Part shown: piece by piece, positions 32,885 through 41,630 of the stretch
How positions within the stretch are numbered: position 1 is the first letter of the stretch
Layout of the letters: each line of letters starts with the position of its first letter
Source: Streptomyces sp. P9-A4
Lineage (GTDB): Bacteria; Actinomycetota; Actinomycetes; Streptomycetales; Streptomycetaceae
Assembly (NCBI RefSeq): GCF_036634195.1
Contig: NZ_JAZIFY010000001.1
Span: 930,001 to 994,000, forward strand
Reading direction: 5' to 3'
Length of the DNA stretch: 64,000 bases
The notes under the pieces: generated by a model
Database searches by the model: none
What the model saw: only the letters and a program-made list of their open reading frames with translations
Told to the model about the DNA's origin: nothing
Translations under genes and position numbers: made by a program

Positions 32885-33361
32885 TCAACATCTGCCCGCC
32901 ACACGTCCGTCAGGTGCGCAGACCCTCCGTGTGCGGGTACGCGGCGGGCGCCGCCCGTGCAGGGTGAGGAAGTACGTCTGCAGGGACTCCCCCGGTCCGA
33001 TCTCGAAGCGGTTCACCGTCCGGCCGAGCGGGTTCCACACCCGGCCGTCCGGCATCCGCGAGCCGACGGGGTGGGTGAAGACGGTGCGGAGCAGATGGTC
33101 CGGCGGGAGATCCACCCAGACCGCCCCGGCCTCGCGGACCAGTACCTCGCCGACGTACGCGCCGATCGCCAGCAGCGGTCCCGCGACCTCCTCGCGGCCC
33201 GCGCCGCCGCGTCTCAGTCCGTCGACGAGCCGGTCGACGACGCGGAGACTCTCCGCGGTGTAGTCCAACGGAAGCCGTGCCCTCGCGGTGGCGCGCTCCA
33301 CGAACGCGGCTGCGTGACCTTCCATTTCGGCCGCGGACACCGTCAGGTTCTCGCACTCCAT
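32885..33361 (-). CDS. Hypothetical protein
   Basis: 158 residues from ATG 33361, with GAGGAAGGTGATC upstream. The N-terminal part is helical (ESLRVVDRLVDGLRRGG). GPLLAIGAYVGEVLVREAGA then VWVDL resembles a motif of DUF3806-like proteins, where a conserved GAYVGE precedes a strand. FTHPVGSRMPDGRVWNPLGR and TVNRFEIGPGESLQTYFLTL follow. The resemblance is weak, so no function is given. It is a single gene upstream of the sigma operon. Confidence 0.65.
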   Translation of the reverse strand: MECENLTVSAAEMEGHAAAFVERATARARLPLDYTAESLRVVDRLVDGLRRGGAGREEVAGPLLAIGAYVGEVLVREAGAVWVDLPPDHLLRTVFTHPVGSRMPDGRVWNPLGRTVNRFEIGPGESLQTYFLTLHGRRPPRTRTRRVCAPDGRVAGRC

Positions 33362-33524
33362 ACGTGATCACCTTCCTCTTCGTAGCGGCGTCGTTCGCCG
33401 GATGATCAAGCGGATGCGGGGCCCGGGACATCACGGCAGGAGCGAGTGACGCTGGTCACAGGGCCGGGGGCGTAAGCCCGATGACGGCCCCTGCCGTCGA
33501 TACGACACCCCCTAGGGTGAGGGG

Positions 33525-34208
33525 GTGCCTTCGCGATCCCTCCTGACCAGCGCCTCCCTCGACGACACGGCTCTCCTCACGCACACCGAGCAGGGCCGTG
33601 CCTGGCCGCTCCTGGTGTGGGTGCCGGGGCCGGGCGTGCGGATGGTGTCGAGCGCGGTGCTCGGCGGAGGCATCGGCACGCGCGCGTGGGTACTCAACGC
33701 CCAGGTCCCGCCCGGCTACGACCGTCTCGACCCGGTCGCCCATCTGCGTGAACTGGCCGCCGGGGCGGGGCTCGAAGGTACGGGCGTGGGCCTGATGACG
33801 GCGGCCTCCGTCGCGGACCGCCGCCACGCGGTGGACGGCGGGGTGCGGGCCGTGGTGACCGCCGGGATCGGGGTACGGGGCTGGGCGGCCGCCCCCGGGA
33901 CCGGCGGTGTCATGGTGCCGCGTCCCGGCACGATCAACATCATCGTGTCGCTGCCCGTACCCCTCACGGACGCCGCCCTCGTCAACGCGGTCGCCACCGC
34001 CACCGAGGCCAAGGTGCAGGCCCTGGTCGAGCTGGGCGCCGACGCCTCCGGCACGCCCACGGACGCGGTGTGCGTGGCCGCGCCCACGGCCGCCCCGGGC
34101 ACCGCCGCCGAGCCCTTCGCGGGACCCCGCTCCCTGTGGGGTGCCCGTCTGGCCCGCGCGGTCCACACGGCGACCCGGGCGGCCTGCGCGGGACTGCTCG
34201 CCGCCTGA
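33525..34208 (+). CDS. cbiZ: Adenosylcobinamide amidohydrolase
   Basis: 227 residues from GTG 33525. CbiZ cleaves the aminopropanol side chain of adenosylcobinamide to adenosylcobyric acid so that salvaged corrinoids can be rebuilt. Family blocks are visible: MVSSAVLGGGIGTRAWVLNA, VGLMTAASVADRRHA, VRAVVTAGIGVRGWA, TINIIVSLPVPLTDAALVNA and EAKVQALVELG. A hairpin (CACCCCCT/AGGGGGTG, 33506-33527) overlaps its ribosome site and start. No cobalamin riboswitch is visible. Other cobalamin genes are not adjacent. The radical SAM enzyme in this window might need cobalamin, but a link is speculative. Confidence 0.9.
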   Translation: MPSRSLLTSASLDDTALLTHTEQGRAWPLLVWVPGPGVRMVSSAVLGGGIGTRAWVLNAQVPPGYDRLDPVAHLRELAAGAGLEGTGVGLMTAASVADRRHAVDGGVRAVVTAGIGVRGWAAAPGTGGVMVPRPGTINIIVSLPVPLTDAALVNAVATATEAKVQALVELGADASGTPTDAVCVAAPTAAPGTAAEPFAGPRSLWGARLARAVHTATRAACAGLLAA

Positions 34209-34256
34209 GGCGGGCCGCTCACGTCCTCGGCCGCGGATCAACTCATGGGCGGCGCC

Positions 34257-34913
34257 TCAGCCGTGGGAGAGCAGGGCGGCCGTGAGTTCGGCGGCGCGGC
34301 GGTGCCAGAGGTGGGCTCCGCGCAGCATGGCGTGCCCTCCCGTGGGCATCGGGATGCCCGCCGCGTCCGCACCCGCCGCTCGCGCCCTGCGGACGAAGGC
34401 CCAGGAGGCGCGGGCCGAGGTCACTCGGTCGGCCTCGTCGTGGAGCAGGTAGAGGCGCCGGCCTCCGAGGTGGTCCACGGGCTCGTCGGTGGGGCACCAG
34501 GGCGCGAGGGCGACGACGCCCCGGACGGCGGGAGCGCCGGCGGCGCGGAGGGCGGCGCGACCGCCCATGGAGTGGCCGAGGAGGACGACGGGCACGGGCC
34601 CGGCCAGTTCACGCAGGCGCAGGAGCGCGGCCTCGGCGTCCCGGGCGGCGTCGGCGCTCGCGCCGTTCCAGCCCCGGTGGCGGTAGCGGACCTCGGCGAT
34701 GAGGACGCCCCGCCCCCGCACGGCGCGGGAGACGGCGGCGGCGAAGGGCCGCATCCGCAGCGCGGGGAGGTTGAGGGCGGGCGGCGGCTCGGGGCCGTCG
34801 GCCCGGCCACCGTGCAGCAGCAGGACGGCCGCGGCCGGTGCGGCGGCCTCGGCGGGCGCGCTGCGGACGAGGAGGGTGTCGGGGTCGGCACGCCGGGTGC
34901 GGCACAGCGTCAT
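34257..34913 (-). CDS. Alpha/beta hydrolase
   Basis: 218 residues, ATG 34913. Alpha/beta hydrolase pattern: AVLLLHGGRAD (oxyanion HGG), the nucleophile elbow GHSMGG with Ser, then RLYLLHDEADRVTS with the acid Asp, and a late His in PTGGHAMLRGAHLWH. It is compact, with little cap insertion. Substrate unknown. It is divergent from the Rieske lipoprotein gene, with a 311-bp gap (34914-35224) in which no gene is visible. Confidence 0.85.
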   Translation of the reverse strand: MTLCRTRRADPDTLLVRSAPAEAAAPAAAVLLLHGGRADGPEPPPALNLPALRMRPFAAAVSRAVRGRGVLIAEVRYRHRGWNGASADAARDAEAALLRLRELAGPVPVVLLGHSMGGRAALRAAGAPAVRGVVALAPWCPTDEPVDHLGGRRLYLLHDEADRVTSARASWAFVRRARAAGADAAGIPMPTGGHAMLRGAHLWHRRAAELTAALLSHG

Positions 34914-35224
34914 CGGGCGCCCGTCCCGCTCCGGCGCCGCCGGGGTGGTCGCGGGCGGGGGCACCTGCTCGGGTGGGCCGTGTGTCCGGGCCGCTGCGCC
35001 ATGGAGGCCTCCAGGAGTCGCTTGCCGCTTCCCCGGTCGAGCGGTCCGCTCACGTGTGGGGGGAGGCGGCAGTGAGGCCCGCAGTCTGCCAGGTCGAGGT
35101 GGCGATCCGGTACGGACCCCGAACTGCAGGGCTCCCGAAGTACGCATCCTGCGAACGGGACACGGCTCACGGCCGTACCGTCGGGTGCCGACACACCAGT
35201 GCACCGAGGGAAGAGGGGCAGTAC

Positions 35225-35626
35225 ATGAGTGGAGTGGCACGCCGGACGGTGGTCGCGGCGGCGGGAGGCGCGGGCCTGGCGGCGGCGCTCACCGCGTGCG
35301 GGGGCGGCGGCGCCGACGACAAGGACCCGGCCGCGCGGGGCGGCACGCTCGCGCGTACCGGGGACATCCCGGTGGGCGGCGGGAAGGTCCTCGCCGACAA
35401 GGGCCTGGTGATCACCCAGCCGAGGGCCGGCGAGTTCAAGGCCTTCTCCTCCAAGTGCACCCACGCGGGCTGCGCCGTGAGCGACGTCAAGGACGGCGTC
35501 ATCGTCTGCCCGTGCCACCAGAGCCACTTCGACGTGTCGGACGGCAGCGTGAAGTCCGGCCCGGCGACCGCGCCACTGCCGCCGGAGCCGATCCAGGTGG
35601 TGGGCGAGGAGATCAGCCTCGGGTGA
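35225..35626 (+). CDS. Rieske [2Fe-2S] lipoprotein
   Basis: 133 residues from ATG 35225, preceded by GGGAAGAGGGG. A twin-arginine-like start (ARRTVVAAAGGAGLAAALTA) ends in lipobox LTAC with Cys25, so it should be Tat-exported after cluster assembly and lipid-anchored. The cluster ligands are Cys78-x-His80 and Cys95-x-x-His98, with Cys83 and Cys97 forming the usual disulfide (CTHAGC and CPCHQSHFD). This minimal protein, without a redox partner gene nearby, is common in Streptomyces. Its 3' end overlaps the convergent isochorismatase gene by 14 bp. Confidence 0.92.
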   Translation: MSGVARRTVVAAAGGAGLAAALTACGGGGADDKDPAARGGTLARTGDIPVGGGKVLADKGLVITQPRAGEFKAFSSKCTHAGCAVSDVKDGVIVCPCHQSHFDVSDGSVKSGPATAPLPPEPIQVVGEEISLG

Positions 35627-36311
35627 CGGCGCCCCCCGCACCTCCCGCGCTGCCCGCGCTCCCTGCGCGCCGGGGCGCCTTCCAGCAGGCGAGCACCTCG
35701 TCGGTCGTGGCGATCGTGGCGACGAGCGCGAGGGTGTGACGGATCATCGCGGGGGTGTAGTCGGCCGGCACCCCCGCGATGGCGTCCCCGGGGACGACCA
35801 CCGTGTAGCCGAGGTTCACCGCGTCGAAGACGGCGTTGGGCACGGCCACGTTGGCCGAGACGCCGGTGACGATCAGGGTCCGGCAGCCCAGGTTGCGGAG
35901 CAGTGCGTCGACATCGGTCCCGGCGAGCGGCGAGAGCCCGTGCAGGCGCCGTACGACGAGGTCCTCGTCCGCGACCTGGATCGGTTCGGCGATCCGTACC
36001 GCCGTGCTGCCGCTGTGCTGCTGCACGGGCAGCCGTGCGGCGGCCCGGAACAGCCGGGCGTTGCTGTTGGCGCCGCGTCCGTCGGGGCGCCGTTCCGCGA
36101 CGGCGTGGATCACCTGGACGTCGGCCTCGTGGGCGGCGGCCACGAGCCGGGCGACGTTCCCCAACGCTCCCGACGCGCGGGCGACGGCGGCCAGTTCGGG
36201 CAGTGCGCTGTCCGGGCCGACGACTCCCTGCTGGCACTCGACGGTGAGCAGTGCGACCCCGCCGTCCGGCCGTATCCACTCTCCGAGCCGTTCTCTCGCA
36301 CTCTGTCCCAT
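35613..36311 (-). CDS. Isochorismatase-fold hydrolase
   Basis: 232 residues, ATG 36311. Isochorismatase family: VALLTVECQQGVVGPDSALP, where the usual first-strand Asp is Glu, then Lys-equivalent region and TLIVTGVSANVAVPNAVFDA. The cysteine normally found after the GVV-TNVC position is not present (VSANVAV). So cysteine-hydrolase chemistry (nicotinamidase type) is not expected, and an isochorismatase-like or altered activity is possible. The C-terminal 25 residues are Ala/Gly-rich. It converges on the Rieske gene. Confidence 0.8.
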   Translation of the reverse strand: MGQSARERLGEWIRPDGGVALLTVECQQGVVGPDSALPELAAVARASGALGNVARLVAAAHEADVQVIHAVAERRPDGRGANSNARLFRAAARLPVQQHSGSTAVRIAEPIQVADEDLVVRRLHGLSPLAGTDVDALLRNLGCRTLIVTGVSANVAVPNAVFDAVNLGYTVVVPGDAIAGVPADYTPAMIRHTLALVATIATTDEVLACWKAPRRAGSAGSAGGAGGAVTRG

Positions 36312-36388
36312 GGCTCTCCCCTTGCACGCGCGCGAATGGCCCCCCATGCTTTCTGACGTCTCATCAGAAATCCAGAAGGGTGCGGACG

Positions 36389-36850
36389 ATGACCGTCGCA
36401 CAGCGCCGTGGACGCCGGATCATGATGACCCCGGCCGAGCTCGACTCCTTCCTCGCCGAACAGCGCACCTGCCGGGTCGCGACCGTCTCCGCCGACGGCC
36501 GCCCGCATGTGAGCGCGTTGTGGTTCGCCTGGGACGGCTCCTCCCTGTGGCTGTACTCCCTGACCCGCAGCCGGCGTTGGGCGGAGCTGCGCGCCGACCC
36601 GAGGATCGCCGTCGTGGTGGACGACGGCGAGGAGTACGGGGAGCTGCGCGGGGCGGAGCTCTCGGGCACGGTCGACTTCGTCGGCGAGGCACCCCGCACG
36701 GGCGAGCCGTGCCCCGAACTCGACGTGATCGAGCGGCTCTTCGCCGCCAAGAACTTCGGCCTCGACGCGATGCCGCACGACGGCCGGCACGCCTGGATGC
36801 GGCTGACACCGGACGCGGTCGCGTCCTGGGACTTCCGCAAGCTGGGGTGA
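36389..36850 (+). CDS. PPOX-class FMN/F420-binding protein
   Basis: 153 residues, ATG 36389. Split-barrel flavin-binding fold: RTCRVATVSADGRPHVSALW, FAWDGSSLWLYSLTRSRRWA, ELRADPRIAVVVDDGEEYGE and LRGAELSGTVDFVGEAP. These residues match the PPOX (pyridoxamine oxidase-like) family, of which many actinobacterial members use F420. The specific substrate is unknown. It is divergent from the isochorismatase-fold gene and may share its promoter region. Confidence 0.85.
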   Translation: MTVAQRRGRRIMMTPAELDSFLAEQRTCRVATVSADGRPHVSALWFAWDGSSLWLYSLTRSRRWAELRADPRIAVVVDDGEEYGELRGAELSGTVDFVGEAPRTGEPCPELDVIERLFAAKNFGLDAMPHDGRHAWMRLTPDAVASWDFRKLG

Positions 36851-36881
36851 CCCCGGGCCGCGCCCGGAAGGTCCCAGCACG

Positions 36882-37784
36882 TCAGCTCGCCAGTGGCTCC
36901 GCCGCCGTCCGCAGCGCCGACACCACGGCCCGTACGGAAGGGCGGCGCCCGGCGTCGGCGCGCCAGGTGGCGTGGATGTGCCGCCGCACCTGCTGCCGTA
37001 CGGGCACGAACACCACACCGTCCGGCACCGGCCGGCCGAGCCGGGGCGTCACGCACACCCCGAGCCCGGCGGCGACGAGCGCGAGCTGCGTGTGGTGCTC
37101 GCCCGCCAGGTGCCCGATGCGGGGCTCGATGCCCTGGGAGCGCAGGGTGAACATCAGCCAGTCGTGGCAGAACTCACCCTCGGGCCAGGACACCCACTCC
37201 TCGTCGGCGAAGTCCACCAGGTCCACCGCTTCCCGCCCCGCGAGCCGGTGCCCGGCGGGCAGGGCGACATCGGCGGAGTCGTCGAGGAGATGGGCGCGCT
37301 CCAGACCGCCCGGCACCGGCGCCCGCTTGTTGCTCCAGTCCAGGACGATCGCGAGGTCCGCGTCGCCGCGCAGCACCGCGCGCACGCCCTGCTCCGGTTC
37401 CAGTTCCGCCGTACGGACCCGGAGGTCGGGATGGCCCGCGCGCAGGGCGGCGAGCGCGGCCGGGAAGAGTCCCCGGGCCGCCGTCGGGAAGGCCGCGGCG
37501 CGCACCTCGCCCACCACCTGGCCGCGCTGGGCCTCGATGTCGGCCTGGGCCAGCTGGACCTGGGAGAGGATGCGGGCGGCGTGCTCGGCGAGCAGCAGCC
37601 CGGCGTCGGTGAGGCGGACGCCCCGCCCGTTCTTGGCGAGCAGCTGCTGCCCCACCTCGCGCTCCAGCTTGGACAGCTGCTGGGAGACGGCCGAGGTGGT
37701 GACGTGCAGCCCGTCGGCCGCCCCGCTGACCGAACCGTGCCGGGCGAAGGCGTCGAGGGTGCGCAGGCGCTCCAGGTTCAACAT
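36882..37784 (-). CDS. LysR-family transcriptional regulator
   Basis: 300 residues, ATG 37784. The N-terminal winged helix is clear (LERLRTLDAFARHGSVSGAA, VTTSAVSQQLSKLEREVGQQ, GVRLTDAGLLLAEHAARIL), followed by the linker helix and a periplasmic-binding-like effector domain (VRAAAFPTAARGLFPAALAA). It is divergent from the EamA transporter at 37859, the usual arrangement in which a LysR protein controls its neighbour. The 74-bp gap holds CTTA-TTC-TAAG, a possible site. Confidence 0.92.
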   Translation of the reverse strand: MLNLERLRTLDAFARHGSVSGAADGLHVTTSAVSQQLSKLEREVGQQLLAKNGRGVRLTDAGLLLAEHAARILSQVQLAQADIEAQRGQVVGEVRAAAFPTAARGLFPAALAALRAGHPDLRVRTAELEPEQGVRAVLRGDADLAIVLDWSNKRAPVPGGLERAHLLDDSADVALPAGHRLAGREAVDLVDFADEEWVSWPEGEFCHDWLMFTLRSQGIEPRIGHLAGEHHTQLALVAAGLGVCVTPRLGRPVPDGVVFVPVRQQVRRHIHATWRADAGRRPSVRAVVSALRTAAEPLAS

Positions 37785-37858
37785 GTAAGCGATGCTAAGG
37801 GAAGGGGTCGAGGAATTCTCGCTTATTCTAAGAGATCGCGGCCGTCACCCTGAGTGTC

Positions 37859-38866
37859 ATGAGCCCCGCAGCCCCATCCCTCCCGTCCCCCGCCCGCACC
37901 TCACGCCTGCTCGACTGGCGCGTCAGGTTCGGCGTCCTGGCCCTCATCTGGGGCTTCAGCTTCGTCTTCATCAAGGTCGGCACGGAGGGCTTCGCCCCCT
38001 TCCAGGTCACCTTCGGACGACTCCTGTTCGGTACGGCGGTGCTGGCCGTAGCGCTGGCCGTGAAGCGCGACCGGCTGCCGCGCGGCGCCCGCGTCTGGGG
38101 CCACCTGACGGTCGCGGCCTTCCTCCTCAACGCCCTGCCGTTCTCGCTCTTCGCGTACGCGGAACTGACGATCCCCTCGACCCTGGCGGGCATCTGCAAC
38201 GCGACGACCCCCCTGTGGGGCATGCTGCTCTCCCTCGTCGCGCTCTCCGAGGACCGCCCGACCCGGGTCCGCGCGGCCGGGCTCGGCATCGGCTTCATGG
38301 GCGTGCTCACCGTCCTCGGCGCCTGGCAGGGCTTCTCCGGGCTCGACGTGACGGGTACGGCCCTGGCACTGCTCGCCTCGTTCAGTTACGCGGTCGGCTG
38401 GATCTACGTCCGCAGGACCCTCAGCGGCAGCGGCGTCTCGAACCTCTCGCTGGCCACGTCGCAGGTGGGGCTCGCGACGCTGCAACTGGCCGTGGTCACA
38501 CCGCTGTTCACTTCGGTCCCGACCTCGGTGGAGCTGCTGCCGCTGCTCGCCGTGATCGCGCTCGGCGCGCTCGGCACCGGCTACGCGATGCTGCTCCAGT
38601 ACGGCGTGGTCGCGGAGGTCGGCCCGACGACGGCCTCCATGGTCACGTACTTCATCCCGGTGATCGCCACGACGGCGGGCGTCGCGCTCCTGGACGAGGG
38701 CCTGACCTGGAACACCCCGGTCGGAGCGGTCGTGGTCCTGGCGGGCGCGGCCCTCACCCAGACCCGCACCTCCCGGCGCAGCGCCGGGAATCCGCCCCAG
38801 GGGGACCCGGCCGCCGTCACGCCACAGCCCCCGGCACCCCAGGAGCCCCGGCCCGCCTCCCTCTGA
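37859..38866 (+). CDS. EamA-family (DMT) transporter
   Basis: 335 residues, ATG 37859. Ten hydrophobic spans in two EamA repeats: FGVLALIWGFSFVFIKVGTE at the first, and LLASFSYAVGWIYVRRTLSG opening the second. The conserved EamA sequence near the end of each repeat (ALSEDRPTRVRAAGLGIGFM, LLDEGLTWNTPVGAVVVLAG) is present. DMT carriers move amino acids, nucleosides or other small metabolites, mostly outward. The divergent LysR gene suggests effector-induced expression. Residues 305-335 are a Pro-rich tail. Confidence 0.9.
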   Translation: MSPAAPSLPSPARTSRLLDWRVRFGVLALIWGFSFVFIKVGTEGFAPFQVTFGRLLFGTAVLAVALAVKRDRLPRGARVWGHLTVAAFLLNALPFSLFAYAELTIPSTLAGICNATTPLWGMLLSLVALSEDRPTRVRAAGLGIGFMGVLTVLGAWQGFSGLDVTGTALALLASFSYAVGWIYVRRTLSGSGVSNLSLATSQVGLATLQLAVVTPLFTSVPTSVELLPLLAVIALGALGTGYAMLLQYGVVAEVGPTTASMVTYFIPVIATTAGVALLDEGLTWNTPVGAVVVLAGAALTQTRTSRRSAGNPPQGDPAAVTPQPPAPQEPRPASL

Positions 38867-38882
38867 CCACGGCGCGCGCCCC

Positions 38883-40217
38883 CTACCCGTAACTCCGCGC
38901 CACCACAGGCCCCGTCGCCCGCGCCACCGCCTCCGCCAGGGGTTCGACGTCCTCGGCGGCGAGGCCGGAGACGGTGAGCCGGACGGCCGGCCCGGTGTCC
39001 ATCCGGAACCGCGCGCCCGGGGCCACCGCCCACCCGGCGGCGAGGAGCCCCGTCACCGCGCCGGTCTCGTCGGCGACCGGCACCCATACGTTCATGCCGC
39101 CCCGGCCGTGCGCCTCGACGCCCCGCCGGGCCAGCGCCCGTACGAGGCCGTCGCGGCGCTTCCCGTACGCGCGGGCGACGGCGGCGGGGTCCACGGCCTC
39201 CGTGCTCCAGAGGTGCGCGACGACCCCCTGGAGGAGACGGCTGACCCAGCCGGGGCCGAGCCGCTGCCGCCCGAGCACCCGGTCGACGGTCTCGGCGTCG
39301 CCGGTGAAGGCGGCGATCCGCAGATCGGGCCCGTAGGCCTTGGCGACGGAACGGATCAGCACCCAGTGGTCGGTGCCGCCGGCCACCGGGTGGAGCGGCT
39401 GAGCGACGATGCCGTGCCCGTGGTCGTCCTCGACGAGCAGCACGCCCGGGTGCGCGGCGAGGACCCGCCGCAGCTCCCGCGCCCGGCCCTCGGTCACACA
39501 CGCCCCGGTCGGGTTCTGCGCCCGGTCGGTCACGATGACCGCCCGCGCCCCGTCCTTGCGGATCGCCCGCTCGATCTCTTCCGGCAGCGGCCCCTCGTCG
39601 TCGACGGCGACCGGCACGGGGCGCAGCCCGAGGGCGGGCACCAGGTCGAGGAGGCTGCCCCAGCCCGGGTCCTCGACGGCGACGGCGTCGCCCGGCCTGA
39701 GGTGGACGGCGAGCACCCGTTCGACGGCGTCGAGGGAGCCCGAGGTGACGCCGATGGGCCCGGCGGGCACCCCGTCCGCGTCGAAGGCGGCGCGCGCGAG
39801 GCGCCCGAACTCCTCGTCGACGGGGGCCTCCCCGTACATGCCGGGCCGCTCGGCGTACCTCCGCGCGACCTCGGCGAAGGCCTCCCCGAGCGGGGGCAGC
39901 AGGGCGGGATCGGGGCTGCCGTTGCTCACGTCCCTGACCCCGGCGGGGGCCGCCACCCGGATCGAGCCGCGCGCGGTGGTGGCGGGACGCGGGCGCACCC
40001 GGCTGCCCCGCCGCCCGTCGGTCTCGATGACCCCGCGTTCGCGCAGGGTGCGGTAGGCGGCGGCCACGGTATTGGGGTTCACGCCGAGCGTCGCCGCCAA
40101 CTCCCTCATGGGCGGAAGGAGTTGGCCGGGCTGCAATGCCCCGGCGGCCACCCCCCGCTCCACGCTCGCGGCGATGTCCGATGCGCGACGACCTTCGATC
40201 CGATACTCTCCTAGCAC
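38883..40217 (-). CDS. MocR-type GntR/aminotransferase regulator
   Basis: 444 residues from GTG 40217. The N-terminal winged helix is GntR-type (RASDIAASVERGVAAGALQP, GQLLPPMRELAATLGVNPNT, VAAAYRTLRERGVIETDGRR). The rest is a fold-type I aminotransferase domain that binds PLP: EDPGWGSLLDLVPA, DRAQNPTGACV and RSVAKAYGPDLRIAAF with the Schiff-base Lys. MocR proteins sense PLP or related amines. It diverges from two PPOX-type genes, the first related to pyridoxine oxidase, with a 12-bp perfect palindrome between. The 5' leader is very short. Confidence 0.92.
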   Translation of the reverse strand: MLGEYRIEGRRASDIAASVERGVAAGALQPGQLLPPMRELAATLGVNPNTVAAAYRTLRERGVIETDGRRGSRVRPRPATTARGSIRVAAPAGVRDVSNGSPDPALLPPLGEAFAEVARRYAERPGMYGEAPVDEEFGRLARAAFDADGVPAGPIGVTSGSLDAVERVLAVHLRPGDAVAVEDPGWGSLLDLVPALGLRPVPVAVDDEGPLPEEIERAIRKDGARAVIVTDRAQNPTGACVTEGRARELRRVLAAHPGVLLVEDDHGHGIVAQPLHPVAGGTDHWVLIRSVAKAYGPDLRIAAFTGDAETVDRVLGRQRLGPGWVSRLLQGVVAHLWSTEAVDPAAVARAYGKRRDGLVRALARRGVEAHGRGGMNVWVPVADETGAVTGLLAAGWAVAPGARFRMDTGPAVRLTVSGLAAEDVEPLAEAVARATGPVVARSYG

Positions 40218-40228
40218 AAACTCAAGTA

Positions 40229-40240
40229 TGCACTAGTGCA
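40229..40240. promoter_or_regulatory. Palindromic operator between the MocR and PPOX genes
   Basis: TGCACTAGTGCA is a perfect 12-bp palindrome in the 35-bp gap between the divergent starts, within reach of both promoters. A MocR operator that controls both genes is the simplest reading. Confidence 0.6.
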
Positions 40241-40252
40241 ATGGAGTGCGCA

Positions 40253-40924
40253 ATGACCGCCGCCGCCGACACGTACGCACCGACCGACCGGACCGTCCCC
40301 ACCCGCGCCCGCCAGCGCGCTTCGTACGACAAGGCACTCGTCCACTCGATACTCGACGAGGCCTACGTCTGCCACCTCGGCTTCGTCCGTGACGGCGCGC
40401 CCGTCGTCCTGCCGACGCTCTTCGGCCGCGTCGGCGACCGGCTCTACGTGCACGGCTCCACCGGCTCCCGGCCGCTGCGCGCCGCCGGGGACGGCGTGGC
40501 CTCGCCCGGCCTGCCCGTCTGCCTGACCGTGACGCACGTCGACGGCCTCGTCCTCGCCCGCTCCGCCTTCCACCACTCCCTCAACTACCGCTCCGTCGTG
40601 GTCCACGGCACGGCCCACCAGGTCACCGATCCCGAGGAGCTGCGCATCGCCCTCGACGCGCTCGTCGACCACGTCGTCCCCGGCCGCGCCGCCGACTCGC
40701 GCCCCGCGAACGCCAAGGAACTCGCCGCCACGGCCGTGCTCCGGCTCGACCTGGACGAGGTCTCGGCGAAGGTCCGCGACGCCGGCCCCAACGACGACGC
40801 CGAGGACCTCGGCCTGCCCCACTGGTCGGGCGTCGTCCCGGTGCGCGGCGGCTACGGCACCCCGGTCCCGGCCGACGACCTGGACCCGGCCGTCCCGCTG
40901 CCCGGCTACCTCGCCGCGCTCTGA
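40253..40924 (+). CDS. Pyridoxamine 5'-phosphate oxidase-family (PPOX) protein
   Basis: 223 residues. ATG 40253 has GGAG six bases upstream; ATG 40241 is the other choice. FMN split-barrel blocks: HSILDEAYVCHLGFVRDGAP, VVLPTLFGRVGDRLYVHGST, SRPLRAAGDGVA and NYRSVVVHGTAHQV. This subgroup resembles nitroimidazole-resistance-like flavin proteins. The neighbour MocR suggests links to vitamin B6 or amino-compound stress. It is followed 48 bp later by a second flavin-fold gene in the same direction. Confidence 0.88.
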   Translation: MTAAADTYAPTDRTVPTRARQRASYDKALVHSILDEAYVCHLGFVRDGAPVVLPTLFGRVGDRLYVHGSTGSRPLRAAGDGVASPGLPVCLTVTHVDGLVLARSAFHHSLNYRSVVVHGTAHQVTDPEELRIALDALVDHVVPGRAADSRPANAKELAATAVLRLDLDEVSAKVRDAGPNDDAEDLGLPHWSGVVPVRGGYGTPVPADDLDPAVPLPGYLAAL

Positions 40925-40972
40925 GCCGTACGGCCGCCGAAGACCGCCGAACGACGGAGGTAAGGACCGACG

Positions 40973-41617
40973 ATGCTGATCCACCCCTGGGACGCCGCAC
41001 ACGACGACGGCGAGTGGCGCGACTGGCTCTCCCGGCACGACTTCGGGCAGCTCGCCGTCAACGGCCTGCCCGGAGAACCGCCGTGGGTCCAGCCGACCCA
41101 TTTCCGGTACGAGGCCGATCCGGGCCCCTACGGGCAGGCCCTGGTCCATCTGGCCCGGCCCAACCCGCTCTGGCGCGCCCTGGAGGCGAACCCGGCGGTG
41201 CTGCTCAGCGTGGTCGACGACCATGTCTTCGTACCGGGCTCGTGGACGGCACCCGAGGGCACCCCGTCCGCGCACGGCACCCCCACCTCGTACTACGCCG
41301 CCGTCCAGCTGCGCTGCACCGCGCACGTGGTCGACGACCCGGCGGAGAAGGCGGAACTCCTCAACCGCCAGGTCGCCCACTTCCAGCCGGACGGGGGCAC
41401 GGCTCCTGTGGTCCCGGGCGAGGCTCCGTTCGGCCGTCTCCTGTCGGGGATCAGGGTGCTGCGCCTTCAGGTGACCGAGGTACGGGCCAAGTTCAAGTAC
41501 GCGGGCAACAAACCGCCGGAGGTCCAGGACCGCGTCATGGACCGGCTGGCGGAGCGGGCCGGCCCCGGCGACCTGGCCGCACGGGCCCACCAGCTGCGCC
41601 GCCGCGCCGGGGACTGA
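40973..41617 (+). CDS. FMN-binding negative regulator (PaiB-like)
   Basis: 214 residues, ATG 40973, with GGAGGTAAGGACCG upstream. PaiB-like features: HDFGQLAVNGLPGEPPWVQP, THFRYEADPGPYGQALVHLA, WRALEANPAVLLSVVDDHVF, TSYYAAVQLRCTAHVVDDPA and the C-terminal LRLQVTEVRAKFKYAGNKPP. PaiB proteins bind FMN or heme and repress protease or sporulation genes in Bacillus, but most relatives are uncharacterised. It is probably co-transcribed with the preceding PPOX gene. Confidence 0.88.
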   Translation: MLIHPWDAAHDDGEWRDWLSRHDFGQLAVNGLPGEPPWVQPTHFRYEADPGPYGQALVHLARPNPLWRALEANPAVLLSVVDDHVFVPGSWTAPEGTPSAHGTPTSYYAAVQLRCTAHVVDDPAEKAELLNRQVAHFQPDGGTAPVVPGEAPFGRLLSGIRVLRLQVTEVRAKFKYAGNKPPEVQDRVMDRLAERAGPGDLAARAHQLRRRAGD

Positions 41618-41630
41618 CCCGCCCGGAGGC

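Noticed and set aside
33525..34208. Cobalamin riboswitch ahead of cbiZ
   Set aside because: The 163-bp gap lacks the B12-box core; only a short hairpin is present.
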